Positions 1 to 11,497 of a DNA stretch of 64,000 bases are shown in pieces (positions within the stretch are counted from its first letter, which is position 1; each line of letters opens with the position of its first letter). This DNA is from Dermatophagoides farinae (lineage: Eukaryota; Arthropoda; Arachnida; Sarcoptiformes; Pyroglyphidae). The notes beneath the pieces were generated by a model. That model was not told the DNA's origin. It saw only the letters and a program-made list of their open reading frames with translations, and ran no database searches. The stretch covers positions 186,001 through 250,000 of the forward strand of contig NC_134685.1 in assembly GCF_024713945.1 (NCBI RefSeq), given 5' to 3'. The position numbers and the translations under genes are program-made.

Positions 1-34
1 AAACATATTTGACAACTTTTTAGTGTTTGTGTGA

Positions 35-2757
35 ATGGACAGAACGACAAAAAGGCCAATAAATGGTCGTCGTACCGGTGATGATGATTTGAGTATCAGT
101 GTTGGTAATGATGACGATGACAACTATATCGATTCACAAGAACATGATTCATTAGCATTTGATCGATATGATGAAACCGATATGGATAATGATCCTCAAG
201 ATCAAGATGATGATATGAAATGTAAAAAAATGTCAATGACAATGGATAGTGATCAATTACGACGACCTGTGGCCAACACCAATAATAGAAATAAATTACA
301 AGCAAATTTTGCCAAAATAATGAATAATCGTCATCAAAGGATTCAGGCTTTCTTATTGCTCATCATATTCATTCTTGGCCTTACCTTATTGATCATCGGT
401 ATCAAAGTTTTGATCGTTACATTCACCAATGACGAACCAATCTGTGATTCATCTGATTGTCTTTTTACAGCTGCACGAATTGCTGAGAAAATTTCGTCAA
501 CACCAACAACAACAAATAAACAACAACAGAAGCCATGCGATAATTTCTATGAATTTGCTTGCGGCCAATGGATTAATAAACATCAGCTCGATGATTATCA
601 TGGCAAATATTCAATCAATGATGAAATCAAAGAAGAAATTTATCGTAATTTAAAACATTATATGGATCGTATCCTGCTCACCATTCCACATGATGATCCA
701 TTTTATAAAACGAAATTTTTCTATGATTCATGTATGAATCTGGAAGAAATTGATCGAAATTCATTCAATTATATTAAACATGAAATTATCGATGCTGGGG
801 GTTGGAACATTATCGGTAATTGGCATGGGCCTAGTTGGAATTCGGATTCGGCCTTGGAAAAACTTCAAACCTATTATGATGTCGATGCTTTTTTCCGCAT
901 TACTGTTGGTGCCGATGATCTTGATCCACAGCTACCATTTATCATAAAGGTATTTGTCATGTTTTTTTTTTGTTCTGGTATCTAATTTTTTCTGTAAATT
1001 TTCAGATTTATCCATCCGGTCTTGGTCTACCACGTAATTATTATTTTGATCCCGAATACAAATCCATTGTGGATGCATATAAACAATTTATGAGTGAAAC
1101 GGTCAAAATATTCAGTGCAACCAAATTGGATGCAAGTCAATTTGCTGAGAATACATTTAATTATGAAAAACGTATCGCTGAAATAATGCCCGATCGTTTG
1201 GATTTTTCTCATCCATCTGAAACGTTTCAACGAAGATTTTCTATACGTGAATTAAGAATCAATGCCCCATCAATTAAATGGTTAAATTTGTTGCAGAAAT
1301 ATTTTGAAAAAGCCCGATTGAATGATAATACACGCGTATTGCTTGCATTCGATTCATATTTTCGTAACATTTCGAATATAATATCGACAACGGATAATAA
1401 AGGATTGAATGATTATCTTATATGGAAAATGATCAGTTCATATGCACCATACCTGTCGAAAGAATTTCGTATAATTCAATATAATTTTCAACAAGCATAT
1501 CATAATCTTCCATCATTAAATTATATAAATGATGAAGATCGTTGGAGATTCTGTCTGCAAACGACATCCAAATATTTTGGCCATGCATTGGCTTCACTTT
1601 ATGTGAATAATCAGTTGAACGTTGTAACGAATCGTAGTGGAGAAGCAAGATTGAATATTGTCAACGCTATTCAACGTACAATATTGGATAATTATCGTTC
1701 ATTCATCTGGTATGATTCCGATACAAATGATGGTGACGGTGAATCACGAAAATTGATTAACATGAAAATGAAACAAATGGAAATTCTCGTTGGTCATCCA
1801 CAATTTTTGTTGAAACCACAGCTTGCTGGTTATTATACAGAATTTTTCACCGGAATCAAGTTCCTTCATAATATTATTGAAGGTATAAATTTTCGTCATA
1901 AAAAAATGGAAATGTTATTGAATAAGAAAAATTATGACCATTCATGGCCATTGGTAGCGTATGATGTGAATCTTCGATATGATTATGCAGCCAATAAATT
2001 ATTTATACCGGCTGGTATATTGCAGCTACCATATTATGATCAACAGGCACCATCTGCGATTCAATTCGGATCATTGGGCGTTCATGTAGCCAGTCATATG
2101 TTGAAAGCATTCGATTTGAATGGTCTTTATTATAATCTACCTGATGGTCGACTATCAAATAATCGTCAATTCATTGAAAACATTGACCTTAATCGAGGAT
2201 TACGATGTCTATCCCGACAGATTAATGCCATATCGAATCAGGTAAGTTTACTTTGTAATTAATTTATCTTCTTGGACAACAAATGTTTGAATGATATCTC
2301 TGAATTTCAAATAGTTCAATACATCCGTATCACAAACATACATTGATTTGGGTGCATTAAATATGGCATGGTTAGCGTATAAACAATATGAATCGAATCG
2401 ACCCGAACAATCACCACGATTACCATCGTTGCCATTCACTAATGATCAATTATTTTTCGTTGCATTCGCACAGGTATTATCTATTCAATTTATTATAATA
2501 ATTGGATAACTTTTTTTCTTGAATCTTTTTTTCAGACATTGTGTACAAATGTAAAGCCAAAAACAATGCAAACTCTCTATGATGATAAAAATAATCATCA
2601 AACACTTTCGATTACCGAACCATTACCTGAATCATTGAGGGTAAATGTTTTATTTAGTCAATTCTCTACATTCCATAATGTGTTCCAATGTGTTGATGAA
2701 ACGAAATCGAATGCTGCTGCTGCTGTTTCTTTTGAACAATGTCATCTTTGGAATTGA
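35..2757 (+). CDS. M13 (neprilysin/ECE-like) membrane protein, probable pseudopeptidase
   Basis: Four exons join in frame: 35-949, 1006-2241, 2315-2473 and 2536-2757 (843 aa), with GT-AG introns of 56-73 bp. The layout is type II: an acidic cytosolic tail, one membrane segment (about residues 105-130), then a large ectodomain. The ectodomain opens with the M13 signature PCDNFYEFACGQW and ends with the family's C-terminal CxxW (CHLW). M13 enzymes are zinc metallopeptidases that cleave extracellular peptides. The core segment FIPAGILQLPYYD is present, but where the family has HExxH this protein has SHMLK (about residues 668-672), and the third-ligand motif ENxAD reads QTYID. Both histidines and both glutamates are therefore missing, so zinc binding is unlikely. 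The ATG at 35 is the first in frame. The gene is convergent with RpS3A, with 134 bp between stop codons. Family is certain; the exact orthologue is not. Confidence 0.92.
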
Positions 2758-2819
2758 AGTTCCATTAACAAAAAAAAATTTCTATAAAATCATATTATAT
2801 TTCGTTGTAATTAATTTAA

Positions 2820-2825
2820 AATAAA
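2820..2825 (+). terminator. Poly(A) signal AATAAA of the M13 gene
   Basis: A canonical AATAAA lies 63 bp after the stop codon in the short convergent gap shared with RpS3A. Confidence 0.5.
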
Positions 2826-2849
2826 AATCAGTTTTTATTCATTTTTTTG

Positions 2850-2855
2850 TTTATT
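2850..2855 (-). terminator. Poly(A) signal AATAAA of RpS3A
   Basis: TTTATT on the plus strand gives AATAAA about 37 nt after the RpS3A stop on the minus strand. The 3' ends of the two convergent genes probably overlap or nearly touch. Confidence 0.45.
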
Positions 2856-2891
2856 TCGAATTTTGAAATACATTTTTAAAAAAAGTCATGT

Positions 2892-3771
2892 TTAAACCGT
2901 TTGCTGTACGGGTGGTTCATAACCTTCGGGTCGATCTACTTTGGTCGATGATTCACCATCGGTTTTTGTTGCGGCTGTGGCCGTTGAACTTGAAGCACCT
3001 TTACCTTCACCATGCATTTCCATCAATTTGCTCAATTCGAATTTCGGCTTTTTCATCACTTTTACTTTTCGGATCATAACATCATGCAATGGATAGATCG
3101 AATTACATGCTTTTTCAATGTCTTTGGCAATCGAATCAGGAATCAATTTCAATACGACATCTTTCAAATCAACCGATGATACATTTGATGTGATGATTTC
3201 AACCATTTTCTTACGAATGGCTCGTACTTTTGTTGTTTGAGCATAACTGGTCTTTTTCACTTGATGTGGCCAACGACGAGTAAAACCGATGCAAAAGAAT
3301 CGTAACAAGTAACCATCGCTTGTACGGCAATCAACATGTGTTTCGATTAATGTTTGCCATTTTTTTACCATTGAACGCAATTTGTCTCGTGTCAAATCCA
3401 TTCCATGAAAATTAGTCAACACTTGACGGCCTTGTACTTCTTCGGAAACCAAACGGAATTTTTTATAGGCAACTTCATCATTTTGCAAATCGGCCAATGA
3501 AATTTCGAATACTCGACCTTAATTCGGAATTTTTCAATTTTAATTAGAAATTTTTTGCTTAGAAAATTTTAAAAACTTTACCTTTAAGACCTTCAGAAGC
3601 GATACGGGTTCCTTGTGTTCGATTCACCAGGGTTTTACCGACATTACGATTGGCAAAAACAACAGGAGCTTTAATATCATACCATTCTTTACGGGTGAAT
3701 GGATCGACAATCTTCTTTTTCACACCTTTTTTACCACCTTTAGCAAGACCTTTATTTTTACCGACAGCCAT
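2892..3771 (-). CDS. RpS3A: 40S ribosomal protein S3A (eS1)
   Basis: Two exons on the minus strand, 3771-3582 and 3517-2892, join across a 64-bp GT-AG intron to give 271 aa, the usual length for eS1. The protein is a structural component of the cytosolic small ribosomal subunit. It starts with MAVGKNKG and a lysine-rich tail, continues with [14 protein letters not shown], and carries the highly conserved blocks [13 protein letters not shown] and [17 protein letters not shown] before the C-terminal GYEPPVQ. The intron splits a glycine codon just after SEGLK, restoring the family sequence GLKGRVFEIS. A TATCGATA element lies about 230 bp upstream. Confidence 0.98.
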
Positions 3772-3999
3772 TGTCGAAAATTCGATGAAAAAATTGACAG
3801 GAAATGAGAAAAAAAAGACAAAATATCGGGAGAAATGTAAACGTGTGATCAAATACAATACACACACACACACACAGACCAAAAAGAAAGAACACGACGA
3901 TGTAAACGGAAGAGCTGTGTGCTTGCTTTGCTGCAGCAGCATTGAATTGAATGAGGCAAGCGCAGCATACACGCTTGTAGGTATCGATTTTTCTTTCGC

Positions 4000-4007
4000 T
4001 ATCGATA
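4000..4007. promoter_or_regulatory. TATCGATA (DRE-like) element upstream of RpS3A
   Basis: The 8-bp palindrome TATCGATA equals the Drosophila DRE core bound by DREF in housekeeping promoters. A related GTATCGAT lies at 3981-3988. It sits 229 bp upstream of the RpS3A start, between that gene and the 3' end of TUG. Whether mites use a DREF-like factor is unknown, and in AT-rich DNA a few such octamers are expected by chance in 64 kb. Confidence 0.3.
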
Positions 4008-4083
4008 CTCAACAATCGATTAATTCAATTTATTTAAAACTTGTTATGGTTTTTTAGAAATGAAAAATAATTTTTATTTTATT

Positions 4084-7000
4084 TTACATTTTTTTCGTTT
4101 TATTTCTGGCATGAAAGGCAACATTTGAAAATGTTGTTAAAACATTTCGAAATTCATCTCTAATCAATGGTTTTTGATCATTACTGGATGTACAATAGAC
4201 AATACCACATGGAACCAATTTTACATCATAAAGATTTGATTGTCGATCCAATTTAGTTTTTGGCGGTGCTACAAATAAATCAATGTTCGATTGACGGATA
4301 TATTTACCGATTACATTGGCTACCAACTCAATCGAATCAGTTGGTTTAAAAACAGCTTGCATAACCAATCGATCATAAGGGAAAATGATACGCAGAATAG
4401 TCTGTTTGAATTGCTGACGTTTTTGTTGTTCACGATTTGCACGTAATTGTTGTGTTTCCAATTCTACTTCATTCGTCGATCGTTGTCGTCGTAGTTCGGC
4501 GAGTAAATGCTTTAGATCATTGGCAGTATGTTCGAAAAATTCGGCCGGTAAATCTTCTTCAACGAATTGTACCTGTTCATCCAATGAATAAAGCAGTTCT
4601 TCATTTTCTCCACCAAGTAAATGGATTTCTGGTTCAATAACAACTGGTGGATTTAGCTTTACTTTTTCTTCAACATTCGAAACTTTTTCCACTGTTTTAC
4701 ATTCTTCAGATTTATTTTCAGGTGGAGGTTTAGGCTCTACTACGACGGCCGGCATAATTGGATCGTCTATTTTGACTTCGTTCATTTTCTTTGGTTCGAT
4801 TGTACATTGCATAGGTTCTGGCTGTTCAACTTTGACAATTTCTTTTTCAATCTTTTTAAATTGAATATTTTCTACATATTTCTGCATAGGTCGAACCTCA
4901 CTTGCTGGCCGACAATTCAAACGTAGAATAACACGACCTTGTAGGCCAAGTGATTTTAATCGTGTTTGTTCCAGAACCGTACGACCATCAAACTATGTGA
5001 AATGAATAATTTGATCAAAAAAATCTAAAGATTTTTAAAAAAATAATTTTTACCTGTTTATTCATATAATTAATCGAAAATATGTATTGATCACAATCAT
5101 TCAATTCGGGAATATCGTCACTAGTGAAAAGCTGATTGATCACTTGCCATAATGTTTGATCCGATTTGAATTGACCCATTTTTCTGGCTTTATCAGCAAA
5201 TTGAATGACAATGGTTAGATCAATATTGGTAGATTTCTGACGCGACGTATCTAATACAAGATTCAATTCGCTATTCAATGAAATGTTAGCCAAACGTAAT
5301 GAAAGACCAAGATCTAATGGTTTATTTTTACGACTACAATGACAATGAATTAGTTCATGAATTGAATGAAAATATTCAAATGAAACTTACTATAGAGAAT
5401 ATTGTCCAGAATCCAATCCTTTGGTAGTACAGACTTTTTCCAGAATCTTTGAAAAATTCAAAATTTTTTTTATTAACATTCGAAACAAGAAAAAAAACTA
5501 AATGACAATTAATCAATAAATCGATAATAATAGCTATTATCGAAAAAATGATGATGTCTAGTAATATGTTCGATTACACGACCATATAAAAGTTGATGAC
5601 AACGATCAATCGCTTCAGAACGTTCCGTTGCCAAATTTTTGGCCATTAACCAATCAACCAATTGTCGACCACAAAAATATAATTTACAATTTGATTGATT
5701 ATCATTATCATCAGTACGATTATTCGAAAGACGAAATGTAATATCACTAATACTTTGTTCACGATAATCACGACAAAAACGGCGACAAAATTCTCGTGTA
5801 TCAGCATTTAAACTTTCGGCAGGTGGAAGATAAATTTCTTGTGAATTTCCTGAACCGCAGCAAATCATCCGACGAATAGTACGTAATTTGGCCAAAATGA
5901 TTTCAGCATCCAAACCGAATATTATGAACATTATGAAACCATGGCTAAATACAAGTAATATATCGAGAAATTTCATCTCGACAAGAATACCATTTGGTTT
6001 ATCGGCAATCAAATGATTCAATTCAATACTGGAATGAATGACCACGATCAATAATGATAACATAACCAAATATAAGTGCTGTTGTATTTGATGAAAATCA
6101 CCATTATCTAATTGGCCAGAATCATTTTCTTCAAAAGCTTCCATTGCCATTTCAATCTGGTGTTTATATCTTATTAAACGATCCCTACAATCTTTCTTGG
6201 GAATCGAATCCAATGATTCAACAGTAACAGCAGCATTACCCGTTTGTATTGTAGTGCATTGTGAATGACAATGAACATTACAACGTTCTTTATAGAAATC
6301 GCCATTGTCAATCGCAAGACTTGTACGACTTGCCACAATGTTTTGATATAAATCTTCAACATCTAACGATTGATGGTGATGATTATTGGCCAATGTACTA
6401 GGTCTAATCATTATTGAATTAGATTGTTGATGATTGTCAACATTTTGATCATCAAGCAATTGTTCTAAATCATTCTGTTGTTGTCTTTCATATTCAATAC
6501 GATTTTTATAATGATGAATCAATATAAATGATACAAGTGCTGTTATAATAGTCAGGAATGACATTATAATCGATATAGTTAGATGACCAGTATTGATTCC
6601 ATAATAAAGATCGATAAGAAAATCATCATCACCACCACCATTCATTGTTTGTCCATAGGTAAATGTTATGATGACAATATAAACGGGTAAAATGATCAAC
6701 ATTATCATCGTGAATATTCGTGATATTTTGATTACAAAACAAAGACTACGAGCATATAGAAAAACCAGCGTTATGGATAGAAATGCGAGTGATAATTTCA
6801 TTGTAAAGAAACCAATTTGAAAAAGAAAGTATTGTATAACAGAAATGGTCGAACCAAACGCTGCTGATGATGATGTGTCCACAACATTCATAATGTTGAT
6901 TGAATAGTGGTCATTTGCTCGAAATAAAAGTCCACCAATAATAAGCATCATATGACCAATGAGTAATTTAAATGACCAACGATGTATAATTGATCGTAAA

Positions 7001-8667
7001 CGAAATGTTAAATAGAAATTATACAGCAAAAGTATTGAACCAAACAGACTGATAACACTGGCAGCGAATATTGTTTGCATGAGATCATCATTCAATTGAT
7101 CATAATGAATTTGTTTCGAGAATCGAATCATATTTGTTGATACAAAAATAATTGGTGCCGACAACAAAGTCGAGATGACTAATCCAGCTGAAATGATTAA
7201 TGTTTCCACATTATAGATATTGGCCAATATATAGACTGTGGGTGCAGCTGGAAATGTACCATAAAGAAATGCAAATTCTGAATATGTTTCATTCAACAAT
7301 TCATGATGATAATGATGGCCAAATAACAATGGAACATGTTGAACAATTGTACGATTCAATAGAGGCATTATAAACAATTTTATGGCCACCAATATCAATG
7401 TTATGAGTAATGGTTGTGAAAATAATTTCAATGGACGACGAGTTGTGGTACTACCATTGTTGATATTTAAACCAAGCAAAAATAAAGCGATTGGTGAAAA
7501 AGATTGGGATAAACTTTGTAAAAATGGTACGAAAACTTTAGGAATTTGACCATTGGTAGCCACATTGACCACAATGCCCAATAATGTGGATAAAATAATT
7601 GGATTGATGAATATTCTTCGAACAATTCGTTTGACAGTTGACATGTATTTTAAACATAAAGAATTACTATTCGATTGTTGTTGTCGATGTTGTTCATCAA
7701 GAATTTGACTAATTTCAATCAAGAATAATGCAATTGGATTCAAAATGAGAAGCTGAATTGGTGCCAAAATATACAGGTAATTGGTAAATGAAGTTTTCGA
7801 GTTACCATACAGTGATTGCAATATTGGATAACCAAGTGCAAAATCATTACTTTGGGTGGTGAACATTGCAAACATTGCTGAACGTTTCATTGCTGCCGGT
7901 AGTGTCATTGATTTATATGACAAAATAAATGTTATGATTGCTACGGTGAGAAAAATTGATGTTTTCGATAGAAATATATCCTGTACAAATGTTCCATTGA
8001 CATCCGATAACGATATCGAAGAAATGGCCAAGAATACCAAAGCAGGCAGTGCATAATAGGATAGAAATACATTCAATCCGGCAGTTTGTCCATGGTCGAT
8101 TAGATGAAATTTACGTGCAAAATATCCAAGGATAATTAGGCCAAAACATTCGAGATTAACGGCAACAACATCGATTATACCGAATGTATTATTCGGATCA
8201 GGATTAGTAGCCATGGCAATGTTGAACATTGTTTATTTCACTTGTTCATCCAACGCGATTTCAACACTGAATAAAAAAGCATTCGTTATTTTCCGAATAA
8301 TTCTAGGCCGCATACACTAAAAAGATGGACTAAAAAATTTGGAATTTATGGAATGAATGGAATTCCAATTGAATCGAAATGAAAAAAGAGAAAGAAAAAA
8401 AATTCGGGTTGACATTCAAATACAATGGCTAACCCTAAGAGCATCAAACACCACACCAGACAGACAAATATGGATAGAAAGGCATGTGCTATATCAATCG
8501 ACATCATCATCACATTATATGGAATTGCGTCACACACACACAATACATGTACATTATAGAAATTCTTTGAATGAAAAAAAAATGATTCTTACCTCTGAAA
8601 GTAAATCATTTATCGAACATTTTATTCGTAAACGATGATTATCCGGTAATATCACTGTAATTGACAT
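4084..8667 (-). CDS. ASPSCR1: TUG/ASPSCR1-like UBX-domain tether protein (split by a nested gene)
   Basis: Four minus-strand exons join in frame to 439 aa: 8667-8593, 5446-5391, 5333-5054 and 4992-4084. TUG proteins hold vesicle cargo such as GLUT4 near the Golgi and bind p97/VCP. The N-terminus is the TUG ubiquitin-like domain (about residues 1-85: ITVILPDNHRLRIKCS, then ILEKVCTTKGLDSGQYSLY, then KPLDLGLSLRLANISLNSEL). A second UBL-like stretch follows (about 85-170), then an acidic, proline- and lysine-rich linker with a glutamine-rich helix, and a C-terminal UBX-like domain (about 337-439). The last three exons are separated by introns of only 57-61 bp, but intron 1 is 3146 bp (5447-8592) and contains all of GPR155 on the same strand. 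Phases are 0, 2 and 1 and every junction restores the family alignment. Confidence 0.88.
5469..5474 (-). terminator. Poly(A) signal AATAAA of GPR155
   Basis: AATAAA on the minus strand lies 34 nt after the GPR155 stop and only 22 nt before the acceptor dinucleotide of TUG exon 2. Polyadenylation of the nested gene and splicing of the host therefore use overlapping sequence. Confidence 0.45.
5509..8229 (-). CDS. GPR155: GPR155/LYCHOS-like lysosomal cholesterol-sensing membrane protein, nested in TUG intron 1
   Basis: A single uninterrupted ORF of 906 aa, close to the human protein's length. The N-terminal half is a PIN-like (auxin-efflux-carrier fold) transporter domain of about ten membrane helices (residues about 15-385, starting NLECFGLIILGYFARKF). 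A GPCR-like membrane bundle follows (about 390-790), with a large acidic His/Gln-rich loop near 590-680. A C-terminal DEP domain (about 820-906) contains LYFCGRQLVDWLMAKN. In mammals this family sits in lysosomes and links cholesterol to mTORC1. The gene lies wholly inside TUG intron 1 on the same strand. ATGs at 8229 and 8214 (MATNPDPNN) are both possible starts. The stop is 63 bp before the next TUG exon. Lack of introns could mean retrocopy origin or simply intron loss. Confidence 0.92.
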   Translation of the reverse strand: MFNIAMATNPDPNNTFGIIDVVAVNLECFGLIILGYFARKFHLIDHGQTAGLNVFLSYYALPALVFLAISSISLSDVNGTFVQDIFLSKTSIFLTVAIITFILSYKSMTLPAAMKRSAMFAMFTTQSNDFALGYPILQSLYGNSKTSFTNYLYILAPIQLLILNPIALFLIEISQILDEQHRQQQSNSNSLCLKYMSTVKRIVRRIFINPIILSTLLGIVVNVATNGQIPKVFVPFLQSLSQSFSPIALFLLGLNINNGSTTTRRPLKLFSQPLLITLILVAIKLFIMPLLNRTIVQHVPLLFGHHYHHELLNETYSEFAFLYGTFPAAPTVYILANIYNVETLIISAGLVISTLLSAPIIFVSTNMIRFSKQIHYDQLNDDLMQTIFAASVISLFGSILLLYNFYLTFRLRSIIHRWSFKLLIGHMMLIIGGLLFRANDHYSINIMNVVDTSSSAAFGSTISVIQYFLFQIGFFTMKLSLAFLSITLVFLYARSLCFVIKISRIFTMIMLIILPVYIVIITFTYGQTMNGGGDDDFLIDLYYGINTGHLTISIIMSFLTIITALVSFILIHHYKNRIEYERQQQNDLEQLLDDQNVDNHQQSNSIMIRPSTLANNHHHQSLDVEDLYQNIVASRTSLAIDNGDFYKERCNVHCHSQCTTIQTGNAAVTVESLDSIPKKDCRDRLIRYKHQIEMAMEAFEENDSGQLDNGDFHQIQQHLYLVMLSLLIVVIHSSIELNHLIADKPNGILVEMKFLDILLVFSHGFIMFIIFGLDAEIILAKLRTIRRMICCGSGNSQEIYLPPAESLNADTREFCRRFCRDYREQSISDITFRLSNNRTDDNDNQSNCKLYFCGRQLVDWLMAKNLATERSEAIDRCHQLLYGRVIEHITRHHHFFDNSYYYRFID
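8230..8592 (-). promoter_or_regulatory. Leader region of GPR155 with splice acceptor and tiny uORF, inside TUG intron 1
   Basis: On the minus strand a pyrimidine-rich tract ending TTTTTTATTCAG places a good acceptor with exon start at 8266, 37 nt before the GPR155 ATG. Splicing the TUG exon-1 donor (8592) to this site would give a GPR155 mRNA whose leader holds the 25 TUG codons followed at once by TGT TGA. A further three-codon uORF (ATG AAC AAG TGA, 8249-8238) ends 8 nt before the GPR155 ATG. Alternatively the region holds a separate GPR155 promoter. The site is seen in sequence; its use is inference. Confidence 0.4.
8593..8667 (-). CDS. ASPSCR1: First coding exon of TUG/ASPSCR1
   Basis: This 75-bp exon encodes 25 residues beginning MSITVILPDNHRL and ends at GAG followed by the strong donor GTAAGA. 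It supplies the beta-hairpin that starts the TUG ubiquitin-like domain, which the exon at 5446 lacks. Joined in phase 0 it reads ...INDLLSE-ILEKVCTT..., matching the human order of strand, helix and strand. It lies upstream of GPR155 on the same strand and 250 bp from the divergent RUVBL1 start. Confidence 0.85.
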
Positions 8668-8917
8668 GATGATGATGATGAAAATTTAATTAAATTTTGG
8701 ATCGAGCAAAAAAATTTATTAAGCCACAGTTTTGATTTGTCAATTCATCAAGCAAAAGCTGAAATGAACAAACATCGATATATTCGATATATCGAATTGT
8801 GTGACAAAACATCATCTATTTACGGCGCGTCCAATCATCATCATTGTGTTTGCGTGCACGCTTGTTTCGAACACATGAGAATTCAATTTTTTGACAGAAC
8901 AAAAAAAGACAACAAAA
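8668..8917. promoter_or_regulatory. Putative bidirectional promoter between TUG and RUVBL1
   Basis: Only 250 bp separate the divergent start codons. The segment has no TATA box but holds a perfect 16-bp palindrome (8782-8797, ATTCGATATATCGAAT) next to a CATCGATATA box, resembling clustered DRE-type elements of housekeeping promoters. An ATC repeat directly precedes the TUG ATG. No direct evidence of transcription start sites is available from sequence alone. Confidence 0.55.
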
Positions 8918-10423
<1,506 letters not shown>

Positions 10424-10570
10424 TACAAATCATTCATTGAATGATGACCAAATGGTTCATTTTTTTTACATTTCATTTCATGCAGTGTTTATCATCATTG
10501 GGACATGAAATTTATTTCCCCATTTCATTTTTTGCACATTGATGAATCGGATAATGATTGTTTTTTTTCA

Positions 10571-10576
10571 AATAAA
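10571..10576 (+). terminator. Poly(A) signal AATAAA of RUVBL1
   Basis: AATAAA lies 148 bp after the RUVBL1 stop, in a T-rich context. Another candidate is near 10608. Confidence 0.4.
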
Positions 10577-11046
10577 AATCATTCAATAATTCAACATCCG
10601 TCTTTATAATAAACAAAAATGTACTTGTTTTGTTGCATTTATTGTTGGTTCTAAAATGAGTCAAATTGAGTGCAATTTTTTTCGCAATGAGTATGTTGAT
10701 GAATTTTTTTTTCGAAAAAAATTTTTTATCATCATAATGCTGGTCTATATAAGGAATGCAAACCTAACATCAATTTATGTGTTCCTATTTGTCAATCGAT
10801 ATTTTTTTTGAATGATTGATTAGTTGACCAAAAAAAATTGAGAGGGTGGTTAGGGGAATTATTGGTTTTTTTTTCATAGACTCACTACCACCATCATGGT
10901 GCACCATCCAATGGCTATTATATTAACTTTGTCGAGGTCAGACGAATGATATGATACATGAATGATGGTCAGATAAACTCAATGCATGCAAGCATGTTGT
11001 GACTGTGAGAATGGTTGAGATTATGATGTACAGTTAAACACCAACC

Positions 11047-11080
11047 ACGACGACGACGACGACGACGACAACAACAACAA
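11047..11080. repeat. ACG/ACA trinucleotide repeat
   Basis: About seven ACG units run directly into four or more ACA units, a compound triplet microsatellite. Confidence 0.8.
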
Positions 11081-11455
11081 GTGGTCGAACAATTATCAAA
11101 TGCAACTAATTTTCGCTTTTTATCTCTACTGGTTGTTGTTTTTCTTTTTGCTGCTCATTTTTCCACCATTTGTTCGTTCGATTAGTCTTTATTGGTTGAT
11201 TATTGATTTTTTGTGTGTGTGTGTGTTGGTTGCTTGTCAAATGTTGACAGTTTTTCGTTTTTTTCTTTTTGGTGGTTGTAGTTGATGATAACGAATGAAT
11301 GAAATGACGAAGATCCAACGACCAGAAAAGAAAACTGTCATTGCGTCCATCTTTGTTATTGCTTGGTTGTTTAAGGATATTTTTATATATGTGGGATTTG
11401 GTGATAATGATGATTATGTGTTTTTGTGTACATATGGTACATGAATATTTATCCA

Positions 11456-11497
11456 AATTGATTGATTGATTTTCAATTGAAAATCAATCAATCAATT
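11456..11497. repeat. Perfect 42-bp palindrome
   Basis: GATT repeats meet AATC repeats around the centre CAATTG (11474-11479). All 21 base pairs match, and the symmetry breaks only at 11455/11498. No spacer is present, so the arms could form a cruciform or a hairpin in RNA. It lies about 380 bp upstream of the SDR start codon. Confidence 0.9.

Noticed and set aside
3650-4057. 135-aa plus-strand ORF over the RpS3A first exon and promoter
   Set aside because: It is the antisense shadow of RpS3A exon 1 extended through a CA repeat.
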